Assembly: GCF_946482535.1 (NCBI RefSeq)
Contig: NZ_CAMLRU010000019.1
Span: 1 to 22,177 of the forward strand
Length of the DNA stretch: 22,177 bases
Direction of reading: 5' to 3'
DNA from: an uncultured Flavobacterium sp.
GTDB lineage: Bacteria; Bacteroidota; Bacteroidia; Flavobacteriales; Flavobacteriaceae
In this document: in pieces, positions 1 to 7,094 of the stretch
Layout: each line of letters begins with the position of its first letter
How positions within the stretch are numbered: the stretch's first letter is position 1
The notes under the pieces: generated by a model
Seen by the model: the letters and a program-made list of their open reading frames with translations, nothing else
What the model was told of the DNA's origin: nothing
The model's database searches: none
Program-made: the position numbers and the translations under genes

Positions 1-77
1 ACAACAAAGCACGTCAAGCGGCTATTACCAACGAAATCTTAGAGATTGTTGGTGGTGCGGAAGCTTTGAAAGGATAA
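1..77 (+). CDS. atpG: ATP synthase F1 subunit gamma, C-terminal end (partial)
   Basis: Only the last 24 codons and the TAA stop (75-77) are inside the window; the gene begins upstream. The frame from base 3 reads NKARQAAITNEILEIVGGAE followed by ALKG. This is the conserved C-terminal helix of the F1 gamma subunit, the central rotor shaft that turns inside the alpha3beta3 hexamer of ATP synthase; the NxARQAxIT..I.EIVxGA pattern is highly characteristic of it. The usual bacterial order atpA-atpG would place atpA further upstream. A strong terminator follows about 25 bases after the stop, so atpG closes its operon and the genes to the right are a separate unit. Confidence is high despite the short fragment. 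Confidence 0.92.
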   Translation, partial: NKARQAAITNEILEIVGGAEALKG

Positions 78-99
78 GTTTCAAAATAATATTTTTAGT

Positions 100-131
100 A
101 AAAAGAGTCGACGAAAGTCGGCTCTTTTTTT
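100..131 (+). terminator. Rho-independent terminator after atpG
   Basis: An 11-bp stem AAAGAGTCGAC (102-112) pairs with GTCGGCTCTTT (117-127), with one T-G wobble, across a GAAA tetraloop (113-116), and runs into a T tract (125-131). It ends the ATP synthase transcript. Confidence 0.9.
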
Positions 132-157
132 ATTACTTTTAAATTAAATTTTCAACA

Positions 158-595
158 ATGCAAGTCAGAGAGCTTACAACCATTACCGAAATGTTAGCCC
201 AATTTGGAACCATGCAATTTCTTTATCCGAATATGACCATTGAACGCTACGAATCATTCTTGAAAGATATGATTCCGAAGAGCTACAAACAAGCAGCTGT
301 TTTTGAAAACAATGTTTGTGTAGGATTGACCGGCTTTTGGTTTGGCACTAAATTATGGACGGGGAAATACATCGAGATAGATAATTTTATTGTCCATCCC
401 GATCATCGTCAGAAAGGTATCGGCACCATAATTTCCGATTATATTGATGCCAAAGCCAAAGAATTGCATTGCACTTGCATTGTCTTAGATGCCTTTACCG
501 GAAACTTTCCGGCGCACAAATTTTATTACAACTTGGGCTACGTGCCAAGAGGTTTTCATTTTATTAAAACTATTGACGAAAATGGATTTTCCTAA
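158..595 (+). CDS. GNAT family N-acetyltransferase
   Basis: This 145-residue protein is a single GNAT domain that transfers an acetyl group from acetyl-CoA to an amine; the substrate cannot be read from sequence. Visible signatures are beta-4/alpha-3 motif A, VHPDHRQKGIGT (residues 79-90), whose RxxGxG loop binds the CoA pyrophosphate, preceded by the strand YIEIDNFIV, and the C-terminal motif B, AHKFYYNLGY (119-128). The protein is cytoplasmic, with no signal peptide or membrane segment. Length is normal for a minimal GNAT. The ATG at 158 follows an A/T-rich leader and the first residues fit the fold, so the start is credible. It lies between the atpG terminator and the flippase gene (41-base gap) and may be the first gene of that transcript. 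Its role in the neighbouring envelope cluster is unknown. Confidence 0.85.
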   Translation: MQVRELTTITEMLAQFGTMQFLYPNMTIERYESFLKDMIPKSYKQAAVFENNVCVGLTGFWFGTKLWTGKYIEIDNFIVHPDHRQKGIGTIISDYIDAKAKELHCTCIVLDAFTGNFPAHKFYYNLGYVPRGFHFIKTIDENGFS

Positions 596-608
596 TCCAA
601 TAAAACCC

Positions 609-616
609 TATTTTTG
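609..616 (+). promoter_or_regulatory. Possible -7 box (TATTTTTG) before the flippase gene
   Basis: TATTTTTG matches the Bacteroidota -7 consensus TAnnTTTG and lies 20 bases before the TTG start of the flippase at 637. No convincing -33 TTG/TTTG is present at the usual spacing, so this is a weak call. The gene may also be read from the acetyltransferase upstream. Confidence 0.3.
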
Positions 617-636
617 CTACACTAACCGGTATTACT

Positions 637-2103
637 TTGAGTCTCTATAAAAATCTTTTTAAGCAAACCCTTATTTACGGTCTGGCGACAGTTTTCCCCA
701 GAATTATCAGCTTTATTCTGAATCCGTTGTTTGTTTATTATTTGCCCGACAAGAGCAAAATGGGAGAAGTCTCGGTTATTTTTGCCTATTTGGTTTTTTT
801 CAATGTAGTCTTGTCCTATGGTATGGAAACTGCCTTTTTCCGATTTTACAACAGTGAAGACAATAAGAAAAGTGTCATTTCAACCGCCACTATTTCTTTG
901 TTTTGGTCTTCAATCGGATTTTTAGTTTTGGCTTTATTTTTCCGAAAAACATTGTCCGGTTGGTCAGGAATCGGCGTAGAATATGTGACATACACCATTT
1001 GGATTTTAACGCTGGATGCTTTGGCCATTATTCCTTTTTCCAAATTAAGGGCTGAGCGAAAACCGATGAAATATGCGGTCATTAAGATGGCAAATGTTAC
1101 GATAAACTTATTATTAAACGTTTTCTTCTTGGCTTTTTTACCAAAGCTTGTGACCAATAACCCGAATGGTTTTTTAAGTACGATTTACTATGAAAACTTC
1201 CAAATCGGCTATATTTTTATTGCCAATGTCGCGGCAAGTTTGTTCACTTTATTGGTTTTGATTCCCAATTACATTCATATTTCCTGGAACTTTGATGCAG
1301 AACTTTGGAAAAAAATGATGAAATACGGTCTGCCGATTTTAATCGCCGGAATTGCTTTTGCCATCAACGAACATTTTGATAAAATCCTTTTAGACTGGAT
1401 GCATGTGCCCATGGCAGATATCGGTGCATATTCGGCTTGTTATAAAATAGGGATGTTTATGGTGCTTTTCAGAACCGCTTACACTTTAGGCATTGAACCG
1501 TTTTTCTTTAGTCACGCTGCTAACGAAAATGCGCAGCAAACCTATGCCACAATCACCAAGTATTTCGTTATTTTCGGGTCTTTTATTTCACTGTTTGTCA
1601 TCGTTTTTGTTGATTTATTAAAATTTCCAATCGTACCCGATACGAAATATTGGGATGCCATTAAAGTCGTTCCGCTAATTGTATTTGCCAATTTCTTCCT
1701 GGGGATTTACACCAATCTTTCCGTTTGGTACAAGTTAACAGACAAGACAAAAGTTGGGGCATATATTTCTATTGTAGGCGCAGCAATAACACTGATTTTG
1801 AATTTTGTACTTATCCCGTCCATGAGCTATTATGGTTCTGCTATTGCTACGATTGCAGCTTATGGCAGTATGATGTATATCTCTTATCAATTGGGGCAAA
1901 AACACTATCCGATTCCGTATGATTTTAAAAAGATTTTCGGGTATATCGGTTTGTCCATAGTGCTTTCCGGAATTTCATTTTACATCGAGGGTTTAAGAGA
2001 AAATTATCTTTTAAAAATAGTTTTACTATCCCTATTTTTATACTTCATTTATCACAACGAAAAAGAAACCTTACTTCGAATCATAAAAAGAAAAGCCAAA
2101 TAA
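637..2103 (+). CDS. Polysaccharide biosynthesis flippase (Wzx/MurJ-like, MOP superfamily)
   Basis: The 488-residue protein is strongly hydrophobic throughout, with about 12-14 predicted membrane helices, as in lipid-linked oligosaccharide flippases of the MOP superfamily. Its N-terminus ([19 protein letters not shown]) is the typical first helix of Bacteroidota 'polysaccharide biosynthesis protein' members, and a charged segment [15 protein letters not shown] (about residues 132-146) fits a cytoplasmic loop. It probably flips a lipid-linked sugar unit across the inner membrane; the substrate is unknown. The start is TTG at 637: this places the conserved amphipathic N-terminus at residue 1, whereas the next in-frame ATG would delete the first helix. 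dut starts one base after its stop (2105), so the two are co-transcribed. The downstream sugar nucleotidyltransferase supports a role in surface or envelope glycan assembly. Confidence 0.85.
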   Translation: MSLYKNLFKQTLIYGLATVFPRIISFILNPLFVYYLPDKSKMGEVSVIFAYLVFFNVVLSYGMETAFFRFYNSEDNKKSVISTATISLFWSSIGFLVLALFFRKTLSGWSGIGVEYVTYTIWILTLDALAIIPFSKLRAERKPMKYAVIKMANVTINLLLNVFFLAFLPKLVTNNPNGFLSTIYYENFQIGYIFIANVAASLFTLLVLIPNYIHISWNFDAELWKKMMKYGLPILIAGIAFAINEHFDKILLDWMHVPMADIGAYSACYKIGMFMVLFRTAYTLGIEPFFFSHAANENAQQTYATITKYFVIFGSFISLFVIVFVDLLKFPIVPDTKYWDAIKVVPLIVFANFFLGIYTNLSVWYKLTDKTKVGAYISIVGAAITLILNFVLIPSMSYYGSAIATIAAYGSMMYISYQLGQKHYPIPYDFKKIFGYIGLSIVLSGISFYIEGLRENYLLKIVLLSLFLYFIYHNEKETLLRIIKRKAK

Positions 2104-2104
2104 A

Positions 2105-2539
2105 ATGACCATCAAAATCATCAATAAATCGCAACACAAATTGCCTCATTACGAAACCATCGCCTCGGCAGGAATGGATTTAAGAGCCAATTTAACCGAA
2201 TCAATCGTGTTGAAATCTTTAGAAAGAACCATCGTAAAAACCGGTCTTTTTATAGAGTTGCCGATAGGTTACGAAGCACAAGTTCGTCCAAGAAGCGGTT
2301 TGGCCGCTAAAAAAGGAATCACCGTCTTAAATTCACCCGGTACAGTTGATGCGGATTATCGCGGGGAAATCGGGGTGATTTTAGTAAATTTATCCCAAGA
2401 AGATTTTGTCATCGAAAACGGAGAAAGAATAGCCCAATTAATCATCGCCAAACACGAACGCGCCGAATGGATTGAAGTTTCCGAATTGTCTGAAACCTCA
2501 AGAGGTGAAGGTGGATTTGGTAGTACAGGCGTAAAATAG
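2105..2539 (+). CDS. dut: Deoxyuridine 5'-triphosphate nucleotidohydrolase (dUTPase)
   Basis: This enzyme hydrolyses dUTP to dUMP and pyrophosphate, keeping uracil out of DNA and supplying dUMP for thymidylate synthesis. At 144 residues it has the standard homotrimeric dUTPase length and all five motifs in order: 1 AGMDLRAN (22-29), 2 RPRSGLAAK (61-69), 3 [10 protein letters not shown] (79-88, catalytic Asp82 in VDADY), 4 GERIAQLI (106-113), and 5 [10 protein letters not shown] (133-142), the flexible P-loop-like tail that closes over the substrate. It should be a fully active cytoplasmic enzyme. The start lies one base after the flippase stop, with no room for a promoter, so it is expressed from the envelope operon. 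The functional link to the flanking genes is not obvious. Confidence 0.97.
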   Translation: MTIKIINKSQHKLPHYETIASAGMDLRANLTESIVLKSLERTIVKTGLFIELPIGYEAQVRPRSGLAAKKGITVLNSPGTVDADYRGEIGVILVNLSQEDFVIENGERIAQLIIAKHERAEWIEVSELSETSRGEGGFGSTGVK

Positions 2540-2575
2540 TTGGCAGTAAACAGAAAAAAAATAGAGTACTTTAGT

Positions 2576-2604
2576 CTTAATACTTAATACTCAAATCTTA
2601 ATAC
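2576..2604. repeat. Three copies of CTTAATAC in the dut-nucleotidyltransferase gap
   Basis: CTTAATAC occurs at 2576-2583, 2583-2590 (sharing one base) and 2597-2604, just before the nucleotidyltransferase start at 2614. The repeat is AT-rich and short. It could be a regulatory or slippage-prone spacer, or chance. No TAnnTTTG box is evident in this 74-base gap. Confidence 0.6.
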
Positions 2605-2613
2605 AATAAAAAA

Positions 2614-3624
2614 ATGAAAATCATAGTTCCCATGGCCGGTCGCGGTTCACGCCTTCGTCCACATACCTTAACCATTCCAAAACCTTTAATTCCGGTAGCC
2701 GGAAAACCAATTGTTCACCGTTTGGTAGAAGACATCGCCGGTGTTTTAAATCAGGAGATTGAAGAAGTGGCTTTTATCATTCATGAAAGTTTTGGTAAAA
2801 AAGTAGAAGAAGAACTAATCGCCATAGCGAAAAAACTCGGCGCCAGAGGAACCATTTATTACCAAAATGAAGCTTTAGGAACGGGTCACGCCATCATGTG
2901 TGCCAAAGAATCTCTAAGCGGTCCGGCGGTGATTGCCTATGCCGATACTTTAATTCGTGCCGATTTCGATTTAGACAAAACCGCCGATAGCGTCATTTGG
3001 GTAAAACAAGTGGAAGATCCGAGCGCTTTTGGGGTAATCAATTTGAGCAGTAACAATGAGATTGTAGAGTTGGTTGAAAAGCCCAAAGAGTTTGTGTCTG
3101 ATTTGGCCGTAATCGGAATCTACTATTTTAAAGACGTGGCCGTATTGAAAAACGAACTGCAATCGGTTTTAGACAACAATATTGTTCACGGCGGGGAATA
3201 CCAAATTAATGACGGTATCAAACAAATGATGGCAAAAGGCATGAAATTTGTGCCGGGAAAAGTAGACGAATGGATGGATTGCGGTAACAAAGATGTTACG
3301 GTGGAAACCAATTCCAGAATGTTAGGCTTTTTGCACAATGACGGAGAAAATTTAATTGCTGAAACGGTACGATTAGAGAATGCCACCATTATTCCTCCGT
3401 GTTATATAGGCGAAGATGTTGCTATTATTAATTCAGTAGTTGGGCCGAATGTTTCTTTAGGAAAAGGCACTCATGTGACCAATACCAAAATTCAAAACAG
3501 TTTGGTACAAACACACGCTCACATTAAAAATGCTAAATTGGACAATGCCATGATAGGAAATCACGCTACCTTTGACGGCGAATTCAAGAGCATCAGTATC
3601 GGAGATTATTCGGTTTTAGAATAA
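2614..3624 (+). CDS. Sugar-phosphate nucleotidyltransferase with C-terminal left-handed beta-helix
   Basis: This 336-residue cytoplasmic enzyme probably couples a sugar 1-phosphate to an NTP, giving an NDP-sugar for glycan synthesis. The N-terminal Rossmann-type domain (about 1-235) opens with PMAGRGSRLRPHT (6-18), the G-x-G-[ST]-R nucleotide-binding loop, followed by IPKPLIPVAGKP with the conserved Lys-Pro pair. Further hallmarks are AYADTLI, an EKP motif near residue 155 and GGEYQINDGI...EWMDCGN near 190-225. The C-terminal part (about 250-336) has hexapeptide-like repeats (NATIIPPCYIGEDVAIINSV and following), as in left-handed beta-helix domains. It resembles glucose-1-phosphate thymidylyltransferase (RmlA-type) and mannose-1-phosphate guanylyltransferase; sugar and nucleotide specificity cannot be decided here. 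It follows dut after 74 bases and precedes the TPR gene by 4 bases, within an envelope operon that also encodes a flippase. Confidence 0.88.
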   Translation: MKIIVPMAGRGSRLRPHTLTIPKPLIPVAGKPIVHRLVEDIAGVLNQEIEEVAFIIHESFGKKVEEELIAIAKKLGARGTIYYQNEALGTGHAIMCAKESLSGPAVIAYADTLIRADFDLDKTADSVIWVKQVEDPSAFGVINLSSNNEIVELVEKPKEFVSDLAVIGIYYFKDVAVLKNELQSVLDNNIVHGGEYQINDGIKQMMAKGMKFVPGKVDEWMDCGNKDVTVETNSRMLGFLHNDGENLIAETVRLENATIIPPCYIGEDVAIINSVVGPNVSLGKGTHVTNTKIQNSLVQTHAHIKNAKLDNAMIGNHATFDGEFKSISIGDYSVLE

Positions 3625-3628
3625 AAAA

Positions 3629-4978
3629 ATGAAAAGACTTGTAATTTATGGTTTGTTACTCGGAATGTTCTCCATTCCCAATGTTGCTTTGGCCCAAGAG
3701 GAACCAAACAATATTGCTGTAATAGACGACGGATTCCAAGATCACTTTTATGAAGCTTTAAAACAAAAAAGCATCGAAAACTACGACAAAGCCATTCAGT
3801 CACTCGAAAAATGCAAAGAAATTCAGCCTGAAAATGCCGTGGTTTATTTTGAATTAGGGAAAAATTATTTGGCCCAAAAAAAATACAAAGACGCCTACAA
3901 TAATTTCGAAAAGGTAACCCAAATGGATCCGCAAAACCGTTGGGCTTGGGTTGGTATGTACGATGTTTGTTATGATACACACGACTACAATCAAGCGATT
4001 GTTATAGTGCAAAAACTGGTCGAATTTAAAGCGGATTACAAAGAAGATTTGACGTCGCTTTATATGAATACCCAACAGTTTGACAAAGCATTGGAACTTA
4101 TCAATGAATTGAATGAAAAAGTCGGAAAGTCGGATAAACGCGAATTGTATAAGGCTGATATTCTGAAAGACGCCAAATACCAATCGGCAGAAAAGAATAA
4201 TCTTTTAGACCAAATCAAAAAATTCCCGAAAGAAGAATCCAATTACATCGCCTTGATTTATATGTATTCGCAAAGCAATCAGGAAGAAAAGGCGTTGGAA
4301 ATTGCCAAAAAACTAGAAAAAGAAATTCCAACATCCGATTGGGCACAAGTGAGTTTATTCAAATTTCATTTGAACAATAATGATGGTGATAATGCCGTAA
4401 AAGCTATGAACATTGTGTTGCCGAGTCAAAAAATCGATTCCAAAATCAAACACAGAATACTCAATGAGTTTCTGATTTTTGCCAAAAACAATCCCAAATA
4501 CGAACCGGATTTAGACAAAGCGATTTCCTATTTTGACAATGATAAAGAAGTTAAAGTTGCTAAAGAAATCGGAAAGTTTTATTATTCTAAAGCCAATTGG
4601 GACAAAGCCATCAAGTATTTAGACATGCATCTTAAAAGCAATCAGGAAGATGTTGAAACACAAATTCTGTTGCTTCAAGCGTATACCGAAAAACAAGATT
4701 TTATGACCTTGGGTAAAAACGCTGAATATTTGATTCAATTGTTTCCAACGCAACCACAGTTTTATTATTATGCAGGTTTGGCCTACAATCAAGTCGGAAA
4801 TTTCAAAAAAGCGGCTTCCACCTTGGAAACTGGCTTGGATTTTGTTATCGATGATACGGCTTTGGAAATCAATTTCAACATTCAATTAGGCGAAGCTTAT
4901 AATGCTTTAGGCGACATGAAGAAGAAAGAAAAGTACTTTACCAAAGCCAATGAACTCATTAACAAACAAAAGAAATAA
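3629..4978 (+). CDS. Exported tetratricopeptide-repeat (TPR) protein
   Basis: The 449-residue protein starts with a Sec signal peptide (KR, then a hydrophobic core, cleavage likely after ALA near residue 22), so it should be periplasmic or membrane-associated. The rest is almost all helical TPR-type repeats: clear units near residues 37-70 (NYDKAIQSLEKCKEIQPENA), 71-105 (ELGKNYLAQKKYKDAYNNFE), 110-160, and again near 310-445 (FYYSKANWDKAIKYLDMHL, YYYAGLAYNQVGNFKKAAST, LGEAYNALGDMKKKEKYFTK). TPR arrays are protein-binding scaffolds; no enzyme domain is seen. The start lies 4 bases after the nucleotidyltransferase stop, and its TAA overlaps the next ATG (TAATG at 4976-4980), so expression is coupled to the DUF4292 lipoprotein. 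It may scaffold an envelope-assembly complex with the two following gene products; this is inference from context. Confidence 0.85.
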   Translation: MKRLVIYGLLLGMFSIPNVALAQEEPNNIAVIDDGFQDHFYEALKQKSIENYDKAIQSLEKCKEIQPENAVVYFELGKNYLAQKKYKDAYNNFEKVTQMDPQNRWAWVGMYDVCYDTHDYNQAIVIVQKLVEFKADYKEDLTSLYMNTQQFDKALELINELNEKVGKSDKRELYKADILKDAKYQSAEKNNLLDQIKKFPKEESNYIALIYMYSQSNQEEKALEIAKKLEKEIPTSDWAQVSLFKFHLNNNDGDNAVKAMNIVLPSQKIDSKIKHRILNEFLIFAKNNPKYEPDLDKAISYFDNDKEVKVAKEIGKFYYSKANWDKAIKYLDMHLKSNQEDVETQILLLQAYTEKQDFMTLGKNAEYLIQLFPTQPQFYYYAGLAYNQVGNFKKAASTLETGLDFVIDDTALEINFNIQLGEAYNALGDMKKKEKYFTKANELINKQKK

Positions 4979-5766
4979 TGAAGTATTGGTATTTTTTAAT
5001 GTTGGTTGTGGTATTTACTTCTTGTAAATCAAAGGCGGTAATGGTAGATACTAATGCTGCCAAATCTGTTGTGGCAACCAAAGAAAATGATTTAAGTGCT
5101 CAACAAATCATCGAAAATCATTACAACAATAAAAGCAATTTTTCTACGTTATACATTAGGTCAAGCGCCAAATACCGTGACGAAAATCAGTCTCAAAATG
5201 TATCGGCCGAAATCAAAATTAAAAAAGGAGAAAAGATTTTAGTCAGCATTCGTTTTTTAGGGATAACCATGGCTAAGGCTTTGATTACACCTAGTGAAGT
5301 GAAGTATTATGAAAAGATAAACGGTACTTATTTCGAAGGCGATTATGCTTCACTAAGCGAATGGTTGGGCACCGATTTAGATTTTAATAAAATCCAAAAT
5401 ATGCTCGTTGGGCAACCGATAGACGATTTAACCCAACAAGAATATGCCACAGAGTTAACCGATAAATTCTATAAACTCAACACGGTTCAAGACAAAACCG
5501 AAAAGACTTTTTTCTTTGAATCGAAAAATTATTTGCTCAAAAAGCAAGAGGTAATTCAACCGGAAAAAGAAAGAATGTTTGCCGTGAATTATTCCGATTT
5601 TCAAACGTTTACTTCCGCCATTTTGCCCGCCGGTTTGTTTATCAATGCCATGCAAAAGAAAGGGAAAACAGAAATTTCAATCGATTATAATTCGGTTACT
5701 TTTAACGAAGAACTTTCATTTCCTTACAGTGTTCCCGACGGATATGAGCGAATTTTTATAAATTAG
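4978..5766 (+). CDS. DUF4292 lipoprotein, LolA/LolB-like
   Basis: The 262-residue protein is a lipoprotein: hydrophobic N-terminus and lipobox VFTSC with Cys16 as the lipidated residue. The residues after Cys (KSKAV) are not acidic, so a surface-export signal is not apparent and a periplasm-facing position is more likely. The body alternates short strands and matches what I recall of DUF4292, a Bacteroidota family. The stretch about residues 80-145 (KIKKGEKILVSIRFLGITMA, then YYEKINGTYFEGDY, LSEWLGTDLDFNKIQNMLVG) follows the LolA/LolB-type pattern of an LG-containing strand, a Tyr-rich strand, then helix and 'LxGxP'. It may therefore handle lipoproteins or lipids at the outer membrane. It overlaps the TPR gene by one base and precedes the EnvC-like gene by 22 bases. 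DUF4292 membership is fairly secure; the Lol-like role is inference. Confidence 0.75.
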   Translation: MKYWYFLMLVVVFTSCKSKAVMVDTNAAKSVVATKENDLSAQQIIENHYNNKSNFSTLYIRSSAKYRDENQSQNVSAEIKIKKGEKILVSIRFLGITMAKALITPSEVKYYEKINGTYFEGDYASLSEWLGTDLDFNKIQNMLVGQPIDDLTQQEYATELTDKFYKLNTVQDKTEKTFFFESKNYLLKKQEVIQPEKERMFAVNYSDFQTFTSAILPAGLFINAMQKKGKTEISIDYNSVTFNEELSFPYSVPDGYERIFIN

Positions 5767-5788
5767 ACGAGCCAAAATTTACTTTACT

Positions 5789-7045
5789 ATGCCAAGAATC
5801 CTTTTCTGCCTTTTATTCTTTTGTTTCGCTACACCTATGTGGAGTCAACCGCCCACACAGGAAGAACTCGAACAAAGAAAAGCCAAAATCCAACTCGAAA
5901 TTCAGGAGAAAGAAAAGTTGTTGCAATCGGTTAAAAGCAAGGAAAAGTCCGTTGTCGGGCAGTTGTTGATTCAAAAAGAAAAAATCGGACTCAAAGAAAA
6001 ACTCATTCGCACTACCGAAAAACAAACCAAATTATTGAGTAATGATATTTACATCAACCAACTCAAAATCAACCAACTCAACCGCGACTTGGAGCAATTG
6101 CGCAAAGATTATGCAGAGATGATTTTAAAGTCTTATAAGAGTCGTTCTGAACAAAGTAGGGCAATGTTCTTATTATCGTCTCAAAACTTCCTTCAGGCTT
6201 ATAAAAGAGCGCAGTATATGAAACAATATGCGAGCTATCGCAAAATGCAAGGCGAAGAGATTAAAGGTAAGACTAAACAGCTCGAAGATTACAATGTTAA
6301 AATCGGCGCTCAGAAATCGGAAAAAGAAAAACTCATAGCCGAGAACGAAAAGGAAAAACAGGAATTGGTTAAAGAAAAATTAGAACAAGAAAAGATAGCC
6401 AATCAAATTAAAAAAGAGAAGAATAAAATCACGGCAGAAATTAAAAAGAAACAAGCCGAAACCAAAAAGATTGACGCCCAAATTAAGAAAATGATTCGCG
6501 ACGCGATTATTGCAGCGAACAAAAAAACAGCTGCCGCGAACATCAAAGCCAATCCGAAAATCACCGCTGCAGAGAAAAAAGCTATTGAATCTTCGACCAA
6601 TATTGTGTTAACGCCAGAAGGCAAATTAGTGTCCAATAATTTCAAAGCCAACAAAGGCAGATTGCCTTGGCCGGTGGAAAAAGGGGTAATCAGTTTAGGT
6701 TACGGGAATCAACCGCATCCCGTTTTTAAAACCATAGAAGTGCACAACAGCGGTATTGAAATTTCAACCGAAAGCGGTGCTTCAGCCAGAGCAGTTTTTT
6801 CGGGAGAAGTGGTGCAAATCCAACAAGTAACGCCGCTTAAAAAAGCGGTTTTGGTGAGACACGGAGATTTCTTTACCCTGTACCAAAATTTAAGCTCAGT
6901 TAACGTGCAACCCGGAGATAAAGTTTCTGCCAAAGAAGTCTTGGGCAAAATCAGAACCGATGCTGACGGACGTACCATTCTTAAGTTTGTGATTTCTCAA
7001 AACAGTACTTATTTCAATCCGACAACTTGGTTGTCTTCCAGATAA
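5789..7045 (+). CDS. EnvC-like periplasmic protein with degenerate M23 (LytM) domain
   Basis: This 418-residue protein has a signal peptide (cleavage near MWSQ, residue 20), then a long charged coiled coil (about 22-240, Lys/Glu/Gln-rich with heptad character), a basic/Ala-rich linker and a C-terminal LytM/M23 fold (about 290-418). Catalytic M23 peptidases bind zinc through HxxxD and HxH. Here the first motif is HNSGIE (319-324), with an extra residue and Glu in place of Asp; the usual 'YAHL' is YQNL (365-368), and the HxH position reads LKF (398-400). The zinc site is therefore absent. This matches the EnvC/NlpD type, in which a dead LytM domain activates cell-wall amidases at division. The architecture (coiled coil plus dead LytM) is the same as E. 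coli EnvC. It is the last gene of the envelope operon and is followed by a terminator. The partner amidase is not in the window. Confidence 0.85.
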   Translation: MPRILFCLLFFCFATPMWSQPPTQEELEQRKAKIQLEIQEKEKLLQSVKSKEKSVVGQLLIQKEKIGLKEKLIRTTEKQTKLLSNDIYINQLKINQLNRDLEQLRKDYAEMILKSYKSRSEQSRAMFLLSSQNFLQAYKRAQYMKQYASYRKMQGEEIKGKTKQLEDYNVKIGAQKSEKEKLIAENEKEKQELVKEKLEQEKIANQIKKEKNKITAEIKKKQAETKKIDAQIKKMIRDAIIAANKKTAAANIKANPKITAAEKKAIESSTNIVLTPEGKLVSNNFKANKGRLPWPVEKGVISLGYGNQPHPVFKTIEVHNSGIEISTESGASARAVFSGEVVQIQQVTPLKKAVLVRHGDFFTLYQNLSSVNVQPGDKVSAKEVLGKIRTDADGRTILKFVISQNSTYFNPTTWLSSR

Positions 7046-7082
7046 AAAAAATCCCGACTTAAACGAGTCGGGATTTTTTTTA
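7046..7082. terminator. Bidirectional terminator between convergent genes
   Basis: The inverted repeat AATCCCGACT / AGTCGGGATT is flanked by A and T tracts (about 7047-7081), with loop TAAACG. It lies between the stop of the EnvC-like gene (+) and the 3' end of the DUF3857 gene (-), and can terminate both transcripts. Confidence 0.9.
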
Positions 7083-7094
7083 AGGTGTTGGATT

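Noticed and set aside
6403..6654. Minus-strand hydrophobic reading frame opposite the EnvC-like coiled coil
   Set aside because: It is the antisense reading of a Lys/Ala/Ile-rich coiled coil; it has no promoter or start context and no family resemblance.
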